From Mesorhizobium sp. M2D.F.Ca.ET.226.01.1.1 (GTDB lineage Bacteria > Pseudomonadota > Alphaproteobacteria > Rhizobiales > Rhizobiaceae), in contig NZ_RZOY02000007.1 of assembly GCF_004022705.2 (NCBI RefSeq), forward strand, positions 248,001-312,000: 64,000 nucleotides of DNA, read 5' to 3'. The position numbers and the translations under genes were made by a program. The notes under the pieces are model-generated. The model worked only from the letters and a program-made list of their open reading frames with translations. It made no database searches and was not told the DNA's origin. Each line of letters starts with the position of its first letter. Position 1 is the first letter of the stretch. Positions 25,727 through 34,339 of the stretch are shown one piece after another.

Positions 25727-25990
25727 TTACTTGATACGGGCCGCGCCGCCCGAAATTTCGACCGTTTCCGAACCGGTCAGGGCTTCGAGGTCGCCATTGG
25801 GCAGGGTGACGAAGCAGCCGTTCGGGCAGAACTCCACCGTCTCGCCTGCACCGAGCGTCAGCTCGCTCTTGGCGCCGCCCTCGGTCACGACCAACGTCCG
25901 CGTCTGAGAGTCCTTATTGATCGCGCTGGCGGCGAAAGCCGAACCGCCCAGTGCCAGCAAAGCGATGGCGGCAACGACAGACTTCCACAT
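25727..25990 (-). CDS. Small exported protein, unrecognised
   Basis: 87 residues. Signal peptide MWKSVVAAIALLALGGSAFA with an AxA|A cleavage site. The mature part (about 67 residues) has SELTLGAGETVEFCPNGCFVTLPNGDLEALTGSETVEISGGAARIK: a beta-rich pattern and a C..GC pair (likely disulfide). Looks like a single small periplasmic domain, conserved in shape in other rhizobia as far as I recall; no function known. Own terminator downstream; probably monocistronic. Confidence 0.8.
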   Translation of the reverse strand: MWKSVVAAIALLALGGSAFAASAINKDSQTRTLVVTEGGAKSELTLGAGETVEFCPNGCFVTLPNGDLEALTGSETVEISGGAARIK

Positions 25991-26302
25991 TTCAATTCCG
26001 GTGTTTCACACACCGCCTCTGTTCAAATTTGCAAGGCATTCTCGCCCTTTGCATCGAAGCTTATATGAGATGTTACCTGAACCGCAACTGAATGCCGCAT
26101 TCATGCCACAATCGGTTTCGGCAGCGGAGACAACACCGCAAAAGGTGTTCGGGTCAGGCCGAGTCGGAGTCGAACACGGGCGCGAAGCGACCAAACAAGG
26201 TGGGTTCCGAGAACCGGAGCGGAGAGTACTTAAAGTACGTGAGCACCGGAAGCGGAGGAAACCGCCATTTGCAGGCCGGCCCCACCCGAATGTCGATGCA
26301 CC
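25991..26302. other. Intergenic stretch with a repeat-like block
   Basis: The 312-bp gap between the small exported protein and the MscS gene has no convincing ORF. Bases about 26140-26300 read GAGTCGGAGTCGAACACGG... and GAGTACTTAAAGTACGTGAGC around a perfect short palindrome GTACTT-A-AAGTAC (26226-26238). This looks like an extragenic repeat segment common in rhizobia, but only one copy is in this window. Confidence 0.35.
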
Positions 26303-28792
26303 TTAGCTGGGATCGGGCTTCCGCCCCTTGCGCTTCATCTTGGCCAGCCGCTCCCGCTCGGCCGCGGCTTCCTCCTCCAGCCTCTGGCGCTCGGCGAATT
26401 CGGCCTCGATCTTGTCGTCGTCGATCGGCCAGGCTTCGTGCTTCTTGGTCTCGACCACGGCGCGCGGTGTCGATGGGATCTCGATCTGCTCCCCCTCGAA
26501 GATATCGAAGATGGCGAAGCGGATATCGTTCTGCACGACGCTGCTGTTCATGATGTCGGCCACGAACACACGGACTTCGAACTCGAGCGCGGCAGGCCCG
26601 AAATTGGCGAAGAGAATGAACGGCTCGGGATTCTTCAGCACCATCGGATGGGCGCGCGCAATGTTGGTCAACAAGGCATGGACGCGCTTGACGTCGCTGC
26701 CATAGGCGACGCCGACTTTGATGTCGACGCGCCCGAGCTTGTTGCGGTGCGTCCAGTTGCCGACCGCATTGTTGATGAGGTTCGAGTTGGGCAGTATCAC
26801 CGACTGCCGCTGGAAGGTCTCGATCTCGGTGGCGCGCACGCTGATCTTCCTGACCGTGCCGCTGACGTCGCCGGCGACGATCCAGTCGCCGACCTTGAAA
26901 GGCCGCTCGGCAAGCAGAATCAGGCCCGAAACAAAATTCGACACGACATTCTGCAGGCCGAAGCCGATGCCCAGCGAAAGCGCGCCGGCGACCAGCGCCA
27001 GGTTGGAAAGATCGATGCCGGCCGCCGAGATACCGACCAGGCCGGCAATCGCCACGCCGGCATAGCCGACACCGAGCCGGATCGAATTGCGCACGCCGGG
27101 ATCGACCTTGCCGCGCGCCATCACCGAACCGTCCAGCCAGCCCTGGAACCAGCGCGTCAGGAAATAGCCGATGACGAAGACGACGATGCCGCTGAGGATG
27201 CCGAGGAAGGAGATGGTCACCGAGCCGATGGTGACACCGGTCGCAAGCTTGTAGGCCCAGGCCTCGATATCGCCCGGCTGAAAACCCCACATCAGAAGGA
27301 TCAGCGGCAGGAACACCAGCACGATCATCAGGTTGATGGCGATGCTGACCACCAGGCCGAGTTGGTCGAGGGCGGTATCCTCGTAGCTGGACTTTTCCGA
27401 AAGCCAGCGCCCGACCGAAGTGTCGGCGAAGCCGCCCTCCTCGCCGATCGCGCGCGCCGACAGGAAGCCGATATAGGCCGTCACCAGCGCGGTGCCGGTG
27501 ACCACGACCTGGAACGAGACGAAAAGCGCCACGCCGATATAGCCGAGCAGCGCCGCGGCGATGGTGAACAGGCCGAGCCCGATGGCGATGAAGCGAAGCC
27601 AGGCCGGCCACGGGCGCCATGAACCGTCGGCCGCCCTGAACGGCCGCAGCAACCCCATCAGGATCAGGATGACGCCGACGATGATGGTGGCGACGAAACT
27701 CCTGGCGATCGTCAGCGAAAGCGGCGACCCCATCTTCTCGTTGACCACCGACAGGAAGTAGTTGAGGCCCAATACGATGGCCATTGCCGTTGCCAGACCA
27801 ACGAGCCAGCGCGCCGGACCGGTCGCAATCGGGATCAGGCGCCAGTTGGGCAGGCGTGGCTCGAGCGCCGCATTGGTCAGCCGGTTGACGCAGAAGACCG
27901 TGCCGATCACGGTCAGCAAGGCGTTGAGGAACGTGCCGATATCGCCACGCAACACGGTGTAGTAGTTGAAGAAGAACACGGCCGAGGCGAAGAAGGCGCC
28001 AAGCGCCGCGGTCGGCAGCAATGTCGACCAAAAGGCGACGGAAAGCCGGCTGAGATAGGATGGCTCTTCAACGGTTGGATCGGGCTCGAAGATGCGGCCG
28101 AACAGGCGCCTGCCGCCGATGAAAAGCACCGCCGCCAGCACTAGCGCCATGAACGTCGCGGCAAGAATTGCCTGGAACTTGAACTTGAGCGCGAAGCTCA
28201 GCCAGGACGACACCGCCTTATAGAGGGCCGTGAACTGCTCATGCGCGTCGGAAAACGCCTGCGGGCTCAGCGCTTCGGTCAGGTCATAATGTTTGGTGAT
28301 GACACTGCGAAAAAGCTCGCTGCGCATGACCGCGATCTTGTCGACCAGCCCGTTGACGCGGATCGACAGGTTTTGCGCGCTGGCAACGACCGCGTTGATC
28401 TCGGCCTTCTCCGCGGTAAGCGCGCCGCGTTCGTTGCTCACGATCGCCGGCTCGGGTGGCTGCCCTTGCGCCGGCGGCGGTCCGAGCACTTGGATGCGGT
28501 TGTTGATGTCGTTGAGGCGTTGCCGGAATGCGAGCGCGCTGGTCAGCGCCGCGCGCGAAATATCCTCGAGTTGCAGCCGGATGTCGACCAGCCCCGCATC
28601 GTCCTGGTCGGGGTCGCTCAGTTTCTTCTCCAGGCCGTCGGTCTTGGTCGTCAGGTCCTGGATGACCTTGGTCTGGTCGGCGATGAGTTGCGACGAACCA
28701 TGGCCGATCGCCTGCGCCGACGCTTCGAGCGCCGGCTGCCCGAAGACGGCGACGATGACGACCAGAACCAGGCGTAGCAGGCGCAAGAACAT
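26303..28792 (-). CDS. Large mechanosensitive channel, MscS family with DUF3772 N-terminal region
   Basis: 829 residues from the ATG at 28792; a longer frame starts with a TTG at 28867. A signal-like segment (MFLRLLRLVLVVIVAVFGQPALEASAQA) is followed by a periplasmic coiled/helical region to about 230, then many membrane helices. The MscS core lies near 600-720: GVAIAGLVGISAAGIDLSNLALVAGALSLGIGFGLQNVVSNFVSG (TM3-type Gly/Ala helix), then the beta domain VGDWIVAGDVSGTVRKISVRATEIETFQRQSVILPNS. The C-terminal tail is charged and coiled-coil-like. Acts as an osmotic release valve in the inner membrane. Divergent from soxB. Confidence 0.92.
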   Translation of the reverse strand: MFLRLLRLVLVVIVAVFGQPALEASAQAIGHGSSQLIADQTKVIQDLTTKTDGLEKKLSDPDQDDAGLVDIRLQLEDISRAALTSALAFRQRLNDINNRIQVLGPPPAQGQPPEPAIVSNERGALTAEKAEINAVVASAQNLSIRVNGLVDKIAVMRSELFRSVITKHYDLTEALSPQAFSDAHEQFTALYKAVSSWLSFALKFKFQAILAATFMALVLAAVLFIGGRRLFGRIFEPDPTVEEPSYLSRLSVAFWSTLLPTAALGAFFASAVFFFNYYTVLRGDIGTFLNALLTVIGTVFCVNRLTNAALEPRLPNWRLIPIATGPARWLVGLATAMAIVLGLNYFLSVVNEKMGSPLSLTIARSFVATIIVGVILILMGLLRPFRAADGSWRPWPAWLRFIAIGLGLFTIAAALLGYIGVALFVSFQVVVTGTALVTAYIGFLSARAIGEEGGFADTSVGRWLSEKSSYEDTALDQLGLVVSIAINLMIVLVFLPLILLMWGFQPGDIEAWAYKLATGVTIGSVTISFLGILSGIVVFVIGYFLTRWFQGWLDGSVMARGKVDPGVRNSIRLGVGYAGVAIAGLVGISAAGIDLSNLALVAGALSLGIGFGLQNVVSNFVSGLILLAERPFKVGDWIVAGDVSGTVRKISVRATEIETFQRQSVILPNSNLINNAVGNWTHRNKLGRVDIKVGVAYGSDVKRVHALLTNIARAHPMVLKNPEPFILFANFGPAALEFEVRVFVADIMNSSVVQNDIRFAIFDIFEGEQIEIPSTPRAVVETKKHEAWPIDDDKIEAEFAERQRLEEEAAAERERLAKMKRKGRKPDPS

Positions 28793-28921
28793 GAGTTTGC
28801 TGACGACTCGCAGCCGAAAATCCTCGAAATTCCCGCCCTTGATAAAGACCGGCCTATCAAGCGGCAAGCCGTCCCGATCGTGCCGGTGAAAGTCGGCCTG
28901 TCGAAAAGCGATGGCGCAATC

Positions 28922-28950
28922 TTGGCTTTGCGCTTCCCGCCTGCTCTATA
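28922..28950 (+). promoter_or_regulatory. Candidate sox promoter
   Basis: TTGGCT (28922-28927) and TCTATA (28945-28950) with a 17-bp spacer lie 36 bp before the soxB ATG. A nearby TGTCGAAAAGCGATGGCGCAA could be a regulatory site, but it does not match the TTTGCGAC half-site well. Confidence 0.4.
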
Positions 28951-28985
28951 GTCTGCCGCCTCGCATCATAAGGACGATAGTTAGA

Positions 28986-30245
28986 ATGGCGGAATATTCA
29001 GCCTTTTCGCTGCTCAAGAACGCGCTGACGGGCAACAAGGATTGGAAACCCGCCTGGCGCAAGCCGGACCCCAAGGCTTCCTATGATGTCATCGTCATCG
29101 GCGGCGGCGGCCACGGCCTTTCGACCGCCTATTACCTTGCCAAGGAACATGGCATCACCAATGTCGCGGTGCTGGAAAAGGGCTGGCTGGGCTCCGGAAA
29201 TGTCGGCCGCAACACCACGGCGGTGCGCTCCAACTATCTCCTGCCGCAGAACACCCGCTTCTACGAACATTCGATGAAGCTGTGGGAGAACCTTTCGCAC
29301 GACCTCAACTACAACGTCATGTTCTCGCAGCGCGGCTGCCTCAATCTCGCGCACACGCCCGCCCAGCTCGACGACTACGCAAGGCGCGGCAACGCCATGC
29401 GCCATCTCGGCGTCGATGCCGAACTGATGAGCGTCGATCAGATCAAGCGGCTCGTGCCGGCGCTCGACGTCTCGGGATCGGCGCGCTTCCCGGTTCTCGG
29501 CGGGCTGATGCAGCGGCGCGCCGGCAGCGCCCGCCACGACGCCGTCGCCTGGGGCTATGCGCGCGGCGCCGACCGGCGCGGCGTCGACATCATCGAGAAC
29601 TGCGAGGTCACCGGCTTCCTGCGCGACGGCGGCCGCATCACCGGCGTTTCGACGACGCGCGGCGAGATCCGTGCCAGGAAGGTCGCGCTGGCGGTTGCCG
29701 GCAGCACCGGCCGCGTCATGCAGCTTGCCGGTATCTCGCATATGCCGATCGAGAGCCACGTGCTGCAGGCCTTCGTCTCGGAATCGCTGAAGCCGATCAT
29801 CGACACCATCCTGACCTTCGGCATGGGCCACTTCTACATTTCCCAATCCGACAAGGGCGGCCTCGTCTATGGCGGCGACCTCGACGGCTACAACAGCTAC
29901 GCCCAGCGCGGCAGCCTGCCGATCGTCGACGAGGTGATGAGCGAGATGCTGGCGCTGTTCCCGGGTCTCGCCCGGGTGCGCATGCTGCGCTCCTGGGGCG
30001 GGCTGTGCGACATGACGATGGACGGCTCGCCGATCATCACCACCGGCCCGCTGCCGGGCATGTATCTCAATTGCGGCTGGTGCTATGGCGGCTTCAAGGC
30101 AACGCCCGCCTCGGGCTGGTGCTTCGCCTACACCATCGCCAAGGACGAGCCGCACGAGTTCAACGCGCCCTTCACGCTCGACCGCTTCTACCGCGGCCTC
30201 GTCATCGACGACAAAGGCCAGGGCGCGACGCCGCGGCTGCACTAG
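28986..30245 (+). CDS. soxB: Sarcosine oxidase subunit beta
   Basis: 419 residues from the ATG at 28986 (AAGGA about 11 bp upstream). YDVIVIGGGGHGLSTAYYLAKEHG is the FAD-binding motif; GNVGRNTTAVRSNYLLPQN, RSWGGLCDMTMDGSPII and CGWCYGGFKATPASGW are beta-subunit signatures of heterotetrameric sarcosine oxidase. It catalyses oxidative demethylation of sarcosine to glycine with formaldehyde passed to THF. First gene of soxBDAG; a palindromic element separates it from soxD. Confidence 0.96.
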   Translation: MAEYSAFSLLKNALTGNKDWKPAWRKPDPKASYDVIVIGGGGHGLSTAYYLAKEHGITNVAVLEKGWLGSGNVGRNTTAVRSNYLLPQNTRFYEHSMKLWENLSHDLNYNVMFSQRGCLNLAHTPAQLDDYARRGNAMRHLGVDAELMSVDQIKRLVPALDVSGSARFPVLGGLMQRRAGSARHDAVAWGYARGADRRGVDIIENCEVTGFLRDGGRITGVSTTRGEIRARKVALAVAGSTGRVMQLAGISHMPIESHVLQAFVSESLKPIIDTILTFGMGHFYISQSDKGGLVYGGDLDGYNSYAQRGSLPIVDEVMSEMLALFPGLARVRMLRSWGGLCDMTMDGSPIITTGPLPGMYLNCGWCYGGFKATPASGWCFAYTIAKDEPHEFNAPFTLDRFYRGLVIDDKGQGATPRLH

Positions 30246-30247
30246 GG

Positions 30248-30296
30248 AACCATGATCCAAAAAAGTGGAAGCCGGTTTTTGGAAAAGATCATGGTT
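30248..30296. repeat. Extragenic palindrome, copy 3, between soxB and soxD
   Basis: AACCATGATC (30248-30257) and GATCATGGTT (30287-30296) are perfect complements; CCAAAAA pairs with TTTTTGG inside. Core GTGGAAGCCGG is near-identical to copies at 679 and 11699. Inside an operon, it could process or stabilise the soxB message. Confidence 0.8.
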
Positions 30297-30317
30297 GAAC
30301 AAAAAGATACATAAAAG

Positions 30318-30596
30318 ATGCTGATCACTTGTCCCTATTGCGGCCCGCGCGACGTCATCGAATTCACCTACCAGGGCGACGGCAACCGCGAGCGGCCGCA
30401 GCCCGCCTCGCAGGACCTCGATGCCTGGACCGCCTATGTCTACGACCGGCTGAACCCGGCCGGCGACCACAATGAGATCTGGCAGCATTCCGGCGGTTGC
30501 CGCGCGCATCTGCGGGTGGTGCGCAACACGCTCACGCATGAAATCCGCAGCACCACCTTTGCCCGTGGCGGCCACAAGGCGGAGGGCCGCTCATGA
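30318..30596 (+). CDS. soxD: Sarcosine oxidase subunit delta
   Basis: 92 residues. MLITCPYCGPRDVIEF with CPYC and a later QHSGGCRAHL give the Zn-binding Cys/His set of the delta subunit; it holds the complex together. TGA overlaps the soxA ATG (ATGA at 30593). Confidence 0.95.
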   Translation: MLITCPYCGPRDVIEFTYQGDGNRERPQPASQDLDAWTAYVYDRLNPAGDHNEIWQHSGGCRAHLRVVRNTLTHEIRSTTFARGGHKAEGRS

Positions 30597-33586
30597 GCCC
30601 GCGCCGCACCGAAACCGGCGGCCGCATCGACCGGCTGCGCACCATCCGCTTCACCTTCGATGGCGCGACATACACCGGCCATGCCGGCGACACGCTGGCC
30701 TCCGCGCTGCTTGCCAATGGCGTGACGCTGTTCGGCCGTTCGTTCAAATACCATCGCCCGCGCGGCCTGCTCGCCGCCGGCGTCGAGGAGCCGAACGCGC
30801 TGGTGACGGTGCTGCGCGGCGAGGTGCGCGAGCCGAACATCGCCGCCACCATGGTCGAAATCTATGACGGGCTCGTCGCCGTCAGCCAGAACCGCACGCC
30901 CTCGCTCGCCTGGGACATCGGCGCGATCAACCAGCTCGGCGGCAAGATCCTGTCCGCCGGCTTCTACTACAAGACCTTCATGGGCCCGGTGATCGGTCCG
31001 CTGAAGGGCACGCGCTTCTGGATGTTCTGCGAGCATTTCATCCGCCGCGCCGCCGGCCTCGGCAAGGCAGGCACCGCTCCCGATCCGTCACGTTATGAAC
31101 GCATGAACGCGTTTTGCGACGTGCTGGTGGTCGGCTCCGGCCCGGCCGGCCTGATGGCGGCGAAGGCCGCCGCCGACCAGGGCGCGCGCGTCATCCTTGC
31201 CGATCTCGAAGCCAATTTCGGCGGCTCCGCCAACTGGTCAGGCGAAACCATCGACGGCATGCCCGCCGCCGACTGGGCACAGCGCACGGTCGGGCAGCTC
31301 GCAGGCAACGACAATGTGCGGCTTTTGCCGCGCACCACAGTGTGGGGCTATTACGACGGCAACACTCTGGCCGCGCTGGAACGGGTGACCGACCACAAGG
31401 AAGTGGCCGCCAAGGGCGAGCCGCGCCAGCGCTATTGGGCCATCCGCGCGGGCACGGTGGTGCTTGCCACCGGCTCCTTCGAGCGGCCGCTGGTGTTCCC
31501 GGGCAACGACCGTCCCGGCGTCATGCTGGCGCATGCGGCCGAGCGCTACGCCAACGAATATGGCGTGCTGCCTGGACAGCGCATCGCGCTCTTCACCAAC
31601 AATGACAGCGCCTACCGTTCTGCCCTTGCCTTGAAAAAGGCAGGCGCCGCAATTGTCGCCATAATCGATGTCCGCGGCGACGTCTCGAACGAGATGCGCA
31701 AGCTGGCGAGCGAGGCCGAGGCCGAGCTGCTCGCCGGTCACGCCGTGGTTGCGACCGAAGGCGGCAAGGCGCTCACCGGCCTCAACGCGCAGCGCTTCGA
31801 CGCCACGAGCGGTGCGCTCAGCGGCGACGAGCGCAGCATCCATGCCGACAGCCTTTTGATGTCGGGTGGCTGGTCGCCGACCATTCATCTCGCCAGCCAG
31901 GCCGGCGCGAAGGCCGAATGGGATCCGGCCAGGCAGGCCTTCCTGCCGCCGAAGCCGACGCAGCGTTGGATCGGCGCCGGCGCTTTCACCGGCAGTTTTT
32001 CGACCGTGGAAGCTATTGCCGAGGGCCGCGCTGCGGGTCTTCAAGCGGCCGGCGGAAGTGCTCCCCTGGCGTCTTTGCCCTTCGTCGAAGCGGCTCCGGG
32101 CGATCCCGATCCGGCGCCGGTCTTCGAGATCAAGGCCAAGGGTAAGAGCTTCGTCGACTTCCAGCACGACGTGACCGCCGAGGATGTTCGGCTCGCGCAT
32201 CGAGAGGGCTTCGTCTCGGTCGAGCACCTGAAGCGTTACACCACGCTCGGCATGGCGACCGACCAGGGCAAGAACTCCAACGTGCCGGGTCTCGCCATCA
32301 TGGCCGAGGCGCTCGGCAAGCCGATCCCCGAGGTCGGCACGACACGCTTCCGCCCGCCTTACACGGCGGTGTCGATCGGCTCGCTGGCGGCCGAGCGCTT
32401 CGGCGATCTCAAGCCCGAGCGGCTGACGCCGATGCATGACTGGCACATCGCGAATGGCGCAAGGATGTATTCGGCAGGCCTCTGGTACCGGCCGATGATC
32501 TACGGCCTCCCCGGCGAGACGGTCGAGCAGGCTTATGTGCGCGAGGCCAGGGCGACGCGCGAAAGCGCCGGCATCGTCGACGTCTCGACGCTTGGCAAGA
32601 TCGCGGTGCAGGGACCGGACGCGGCCGAGTTCCTCGACCGCGTCTACACCAACATGTTTTCCACTTTGGCCGTCGGCAAGGCGCGCTACGGACTGATGCT
32701 GCGCGAGGACGGCCTTGCCTTCGACGACGGCACCACCTGGCGGCTCGGCGAGCAGGAATTCCTGATGACCACCACCACCGCCAATGCCGGCAAGGTGATG
32801 CAGCATCTGGAGTATTTCCTCGACGTCATCTGGCCGGAGTTGAAGGTGACGGTCACCTCCGTCACCGACGAATGGGCGGGCGCTGCGATCGGCGGTCCGA
32901 ACGCGCGGGCAATCCTTGCTTCCTGCGTCACCGGCACCGCCGTCGACAACACCACGCTCCCCTTCATGGGCATCGTTCATGGCCGGATCGCCGGCGTGCC
33001 GGTGATGATCTGCCGGCTGTCCTTCTCCGGCGAGATGGCCTTCGAGGTCTATTCCGGCGCCGGCTACGGCACCCGCGTCTGGGAAGCCTTGATCGAGGCC
33101 GGCAAGCCTTTCGGCCTTGTCACCTATGGGCTGGAGGCGCTGGGCACGATGCGCATCGAGAAGGGCCATGTCACCGGCGCCGAGATCGACGGCCGCACCA
33201 CCGCGCGCGACCTCCATCTCGACTGGATGCTGTCGAAGAAGAAGCCCTTCATCGGCTCGGCCATGATGGACCGGGAAGGCCTGATCGCGTCCGACCGGCT
33301 GCAGCTCGTCGGTGTGGTTGCCCTCGACAACCGGCCGCTCAATGGCGGCGGACACGTTGTCGAGGCGCTGGACGAGGCCAATCCGCACGATTCGCTCGGA
33401 CATATCACCGCCTGCTGCTATTCGCCGGCGCTGGGCAAATACATTGCGCTGGCACTGGTCAAGGGCGGCAAGGCGCGTCACGGCACCCGCGCCTTCGTCT
33501 CCGATCCGCTGCGCAACCGGTTCGGACCGATCGAGATCGTCTCCAACCATTTCTACGACCCGGACGGGAGCCGCATGCATGGCTGA
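30593..33586 (+). CDS. soxA: Sarcosine oxidase subunit alpha
   Basis: 997 residues, full length. N-terminal ferredoxin-like domain (TIRFTFDGATYTGHAGDTLASALLANG) without the iron-sulfur cysteines, as usual in SoxA; NAD-binding domain from about 175 (CDVLVVGSGPAGLMAAKAAADQGARVILAD); C-terminal GCV_T folate domain from about 620. The last binds THF and receives the one-carbon unit. Overlaps soxD by 4 bp and soxG by 8 bp. Confidence 0.96.
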   Translation: MSPRRTETGGRIDRLRTIRFTFDGATYTGHAGDTLASALLANGVTLFGRSFKYHRPRGLLAAGVEEPNALVTVLRGEVREPNIAATMVEIYDGLVAVSQNRTPSLAWDIGAINQLGGKILSAGFYYKTFMGPVIGPLKGTRFWMFCEHFIRRAAGLGKAGTAPDPSRYERMNAFCDVLVVGSGPAGLMAAKAAADQGARVILADLEANFGGSANWSGETIDGMPAADWAQRTVGQLAGNDNVRLLPRTTVWGYYDGNTLAALERVTDHKEVAAKGEPRQRYWAIRAGTVVLATGSFERPLVFPGNDRPGVMLAHAAERYANEYGVLPGQRIALFTNNDSAYRSALALKKAGAAIVAIIDVRGDVSNEMRKLASEAEAELLAGHAVVATEGGKALTGLNAQRFDATSGALSGDERSIHADSLLMSGGWSPTIHLASQAGAKAEWDPARQAFLPPKPTQRWIGAGAFTGSFSTVEAIAEGRAAGLQAAGGSAPLASLPFVEAAPGDPDPAPVFEIKAKGKSFVDFQHDVTAEDVRLAHREGFVSVEHLKRYTTLGMATDQGKNSNVPGLAIMAEALGKPIPEVGTTRFRPPYTAVSIGSLAAERFGDLKPERLTPMHDWHIANGARMYSAGLWYRPMIYGLPGETVEQAYVREARATRESAGIVDVSTLGKIAVQGPDAAEFLDRVYTNMFSTLAVGKARYGLMLREDGLAFDDGTTWRLGEQEFLMTTTTANAGKVMQHLEYFLDVIWPELKVTVTSVTDEWAGAAIGGPNARAILASCVTGTAVDNTTLPFMGIVHGRIAGVPVMICRLSFSGEMAFEVYSGAGYGTRVWEALIEAGKPFGLVTYGLEALGTMRIEKGHVTGAEIDGRTTARDLHLDWMLSKKKPFIGSAMMDREGLIASDRLQLVGVVALDNRPLNGGGHVVEALDEANPHDSLGHITACCYSPALGKYIALALVKGGKARHGTRAFVSDPLRNRFGPIEIVSNHFYDPDGSRMHG

Positions 33587-34181
33587 GCAGCAATTGCCCG
33601 AGCGCCAGTCGCCGCTGGAGCCGGAGTATCATCCGGGCTCGCACGGCAATTTCGAACATGGCGTCGATGTCATCCTGTCCGAAACGCGGCCGGGGTCGAT
33701 CCTGCAGCTCGCCGCATGGCCAGGCGAGGAGAAGCGGCTGATCGAGGCCATCCGCAAGGTCACCGGTCTTGCCCTGCCCGATGGCGCCGGCGGCGGTGTG
33801 AGCAATGGCGCCCGCGCCGTCTTCGGCTTCGCGCCTGGGAAATTCACGGTGGTCGACGAAGCAGAAGGGCTGGCCTCGACCTTCGCCGGTGTCATCACGC
33901 CGGCCATTGGTACGCTGACCGATCTTTCGCATGGCCGTACCGCGATCCGCATCGCCGGCCCGAAGGCCGAATGGGTGATGGCGAAGTTCTTTGCCATCGA
34001 CTTCGCCCTGCCGGCTTTCCCGCTCGGCGCCGGCCGTTCGACCAACCATCACGACATCTTCGCCCAGATCCAGCGCAGCGGCGCCGACCAGTTCGACATC
34101 TACGTCTTCCGCTCCTTCGCACGCTCGTTTTGGAAGGCCTTGTGCCACGCCTCGGAGGAAGTCGGCTACGAGGTGCAGTGA
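33579..34181 (+). CDS. soxG: Sarcosine oxidase subunit gamma
   Basis: 200 residues from the ATG at 33579, inside the end of soxA. Contains GTLTDLSHGRTAIRIAGPKAEWVMAK and the ending DQFDIYVFRSFARSFWKALCHASEEVGYEV, which mark SoxG, a small GCV_T-like subunit. The frequent downstream purU (formyl-THF hydrolase) is not present here. Confidence 0.93.
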   Translation: MAEQQLPERQSPLEPEYHPGSHGNFEHGVDVILSETRPGSILQLAAWPGEEKRLIEAIRKVTGLALPDGAGGGVSNGARAVFGFAPGKFTVVDEAEGLASTFAGVITPAIGTLTDLSHGRTAIRIAGPKAEWVMAKFFAIDFALPAFPLGAGRSTNHHDIFAQIQRSGADQFDIYVFRSFARSFWKALCHASEEVGYEVQ

Positions 34182-34339
34182 GACGCAGCGGGACCAGGAA
34201 TTGGTCCAGCCGGCATTCTGGCATTACGAACGACCACAACTGCTGCTTGAGCCTTGGGCCAGCAGCGACGATAGATAAGGAATCACGGGCTCTTGTCGGG
34301 TAGGCGCCCGTCCAGGCAATCGGTTCGACTAATCTTCCT

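Noticed and set aside
26150..26240. Possible tRNA on the minus strand from GTTCGACTCC
   Set aside because: No acceptor stem, D-arm or anticodon arm could be paired around it.
26154..28031. Long minus-strand ORF overlapping the MscS gene in another frame (about 625 codons)
   Set aside because: Arg/Gly/His-rich out-of-frame translation typical of GC-rich shadow ORFs; the MscS frame has clear domains.
34191..34207. GGACCA/TGGTCC hairpin after soxG as terminator
   Set aside because: Six-base arms and no T run; chance-level.
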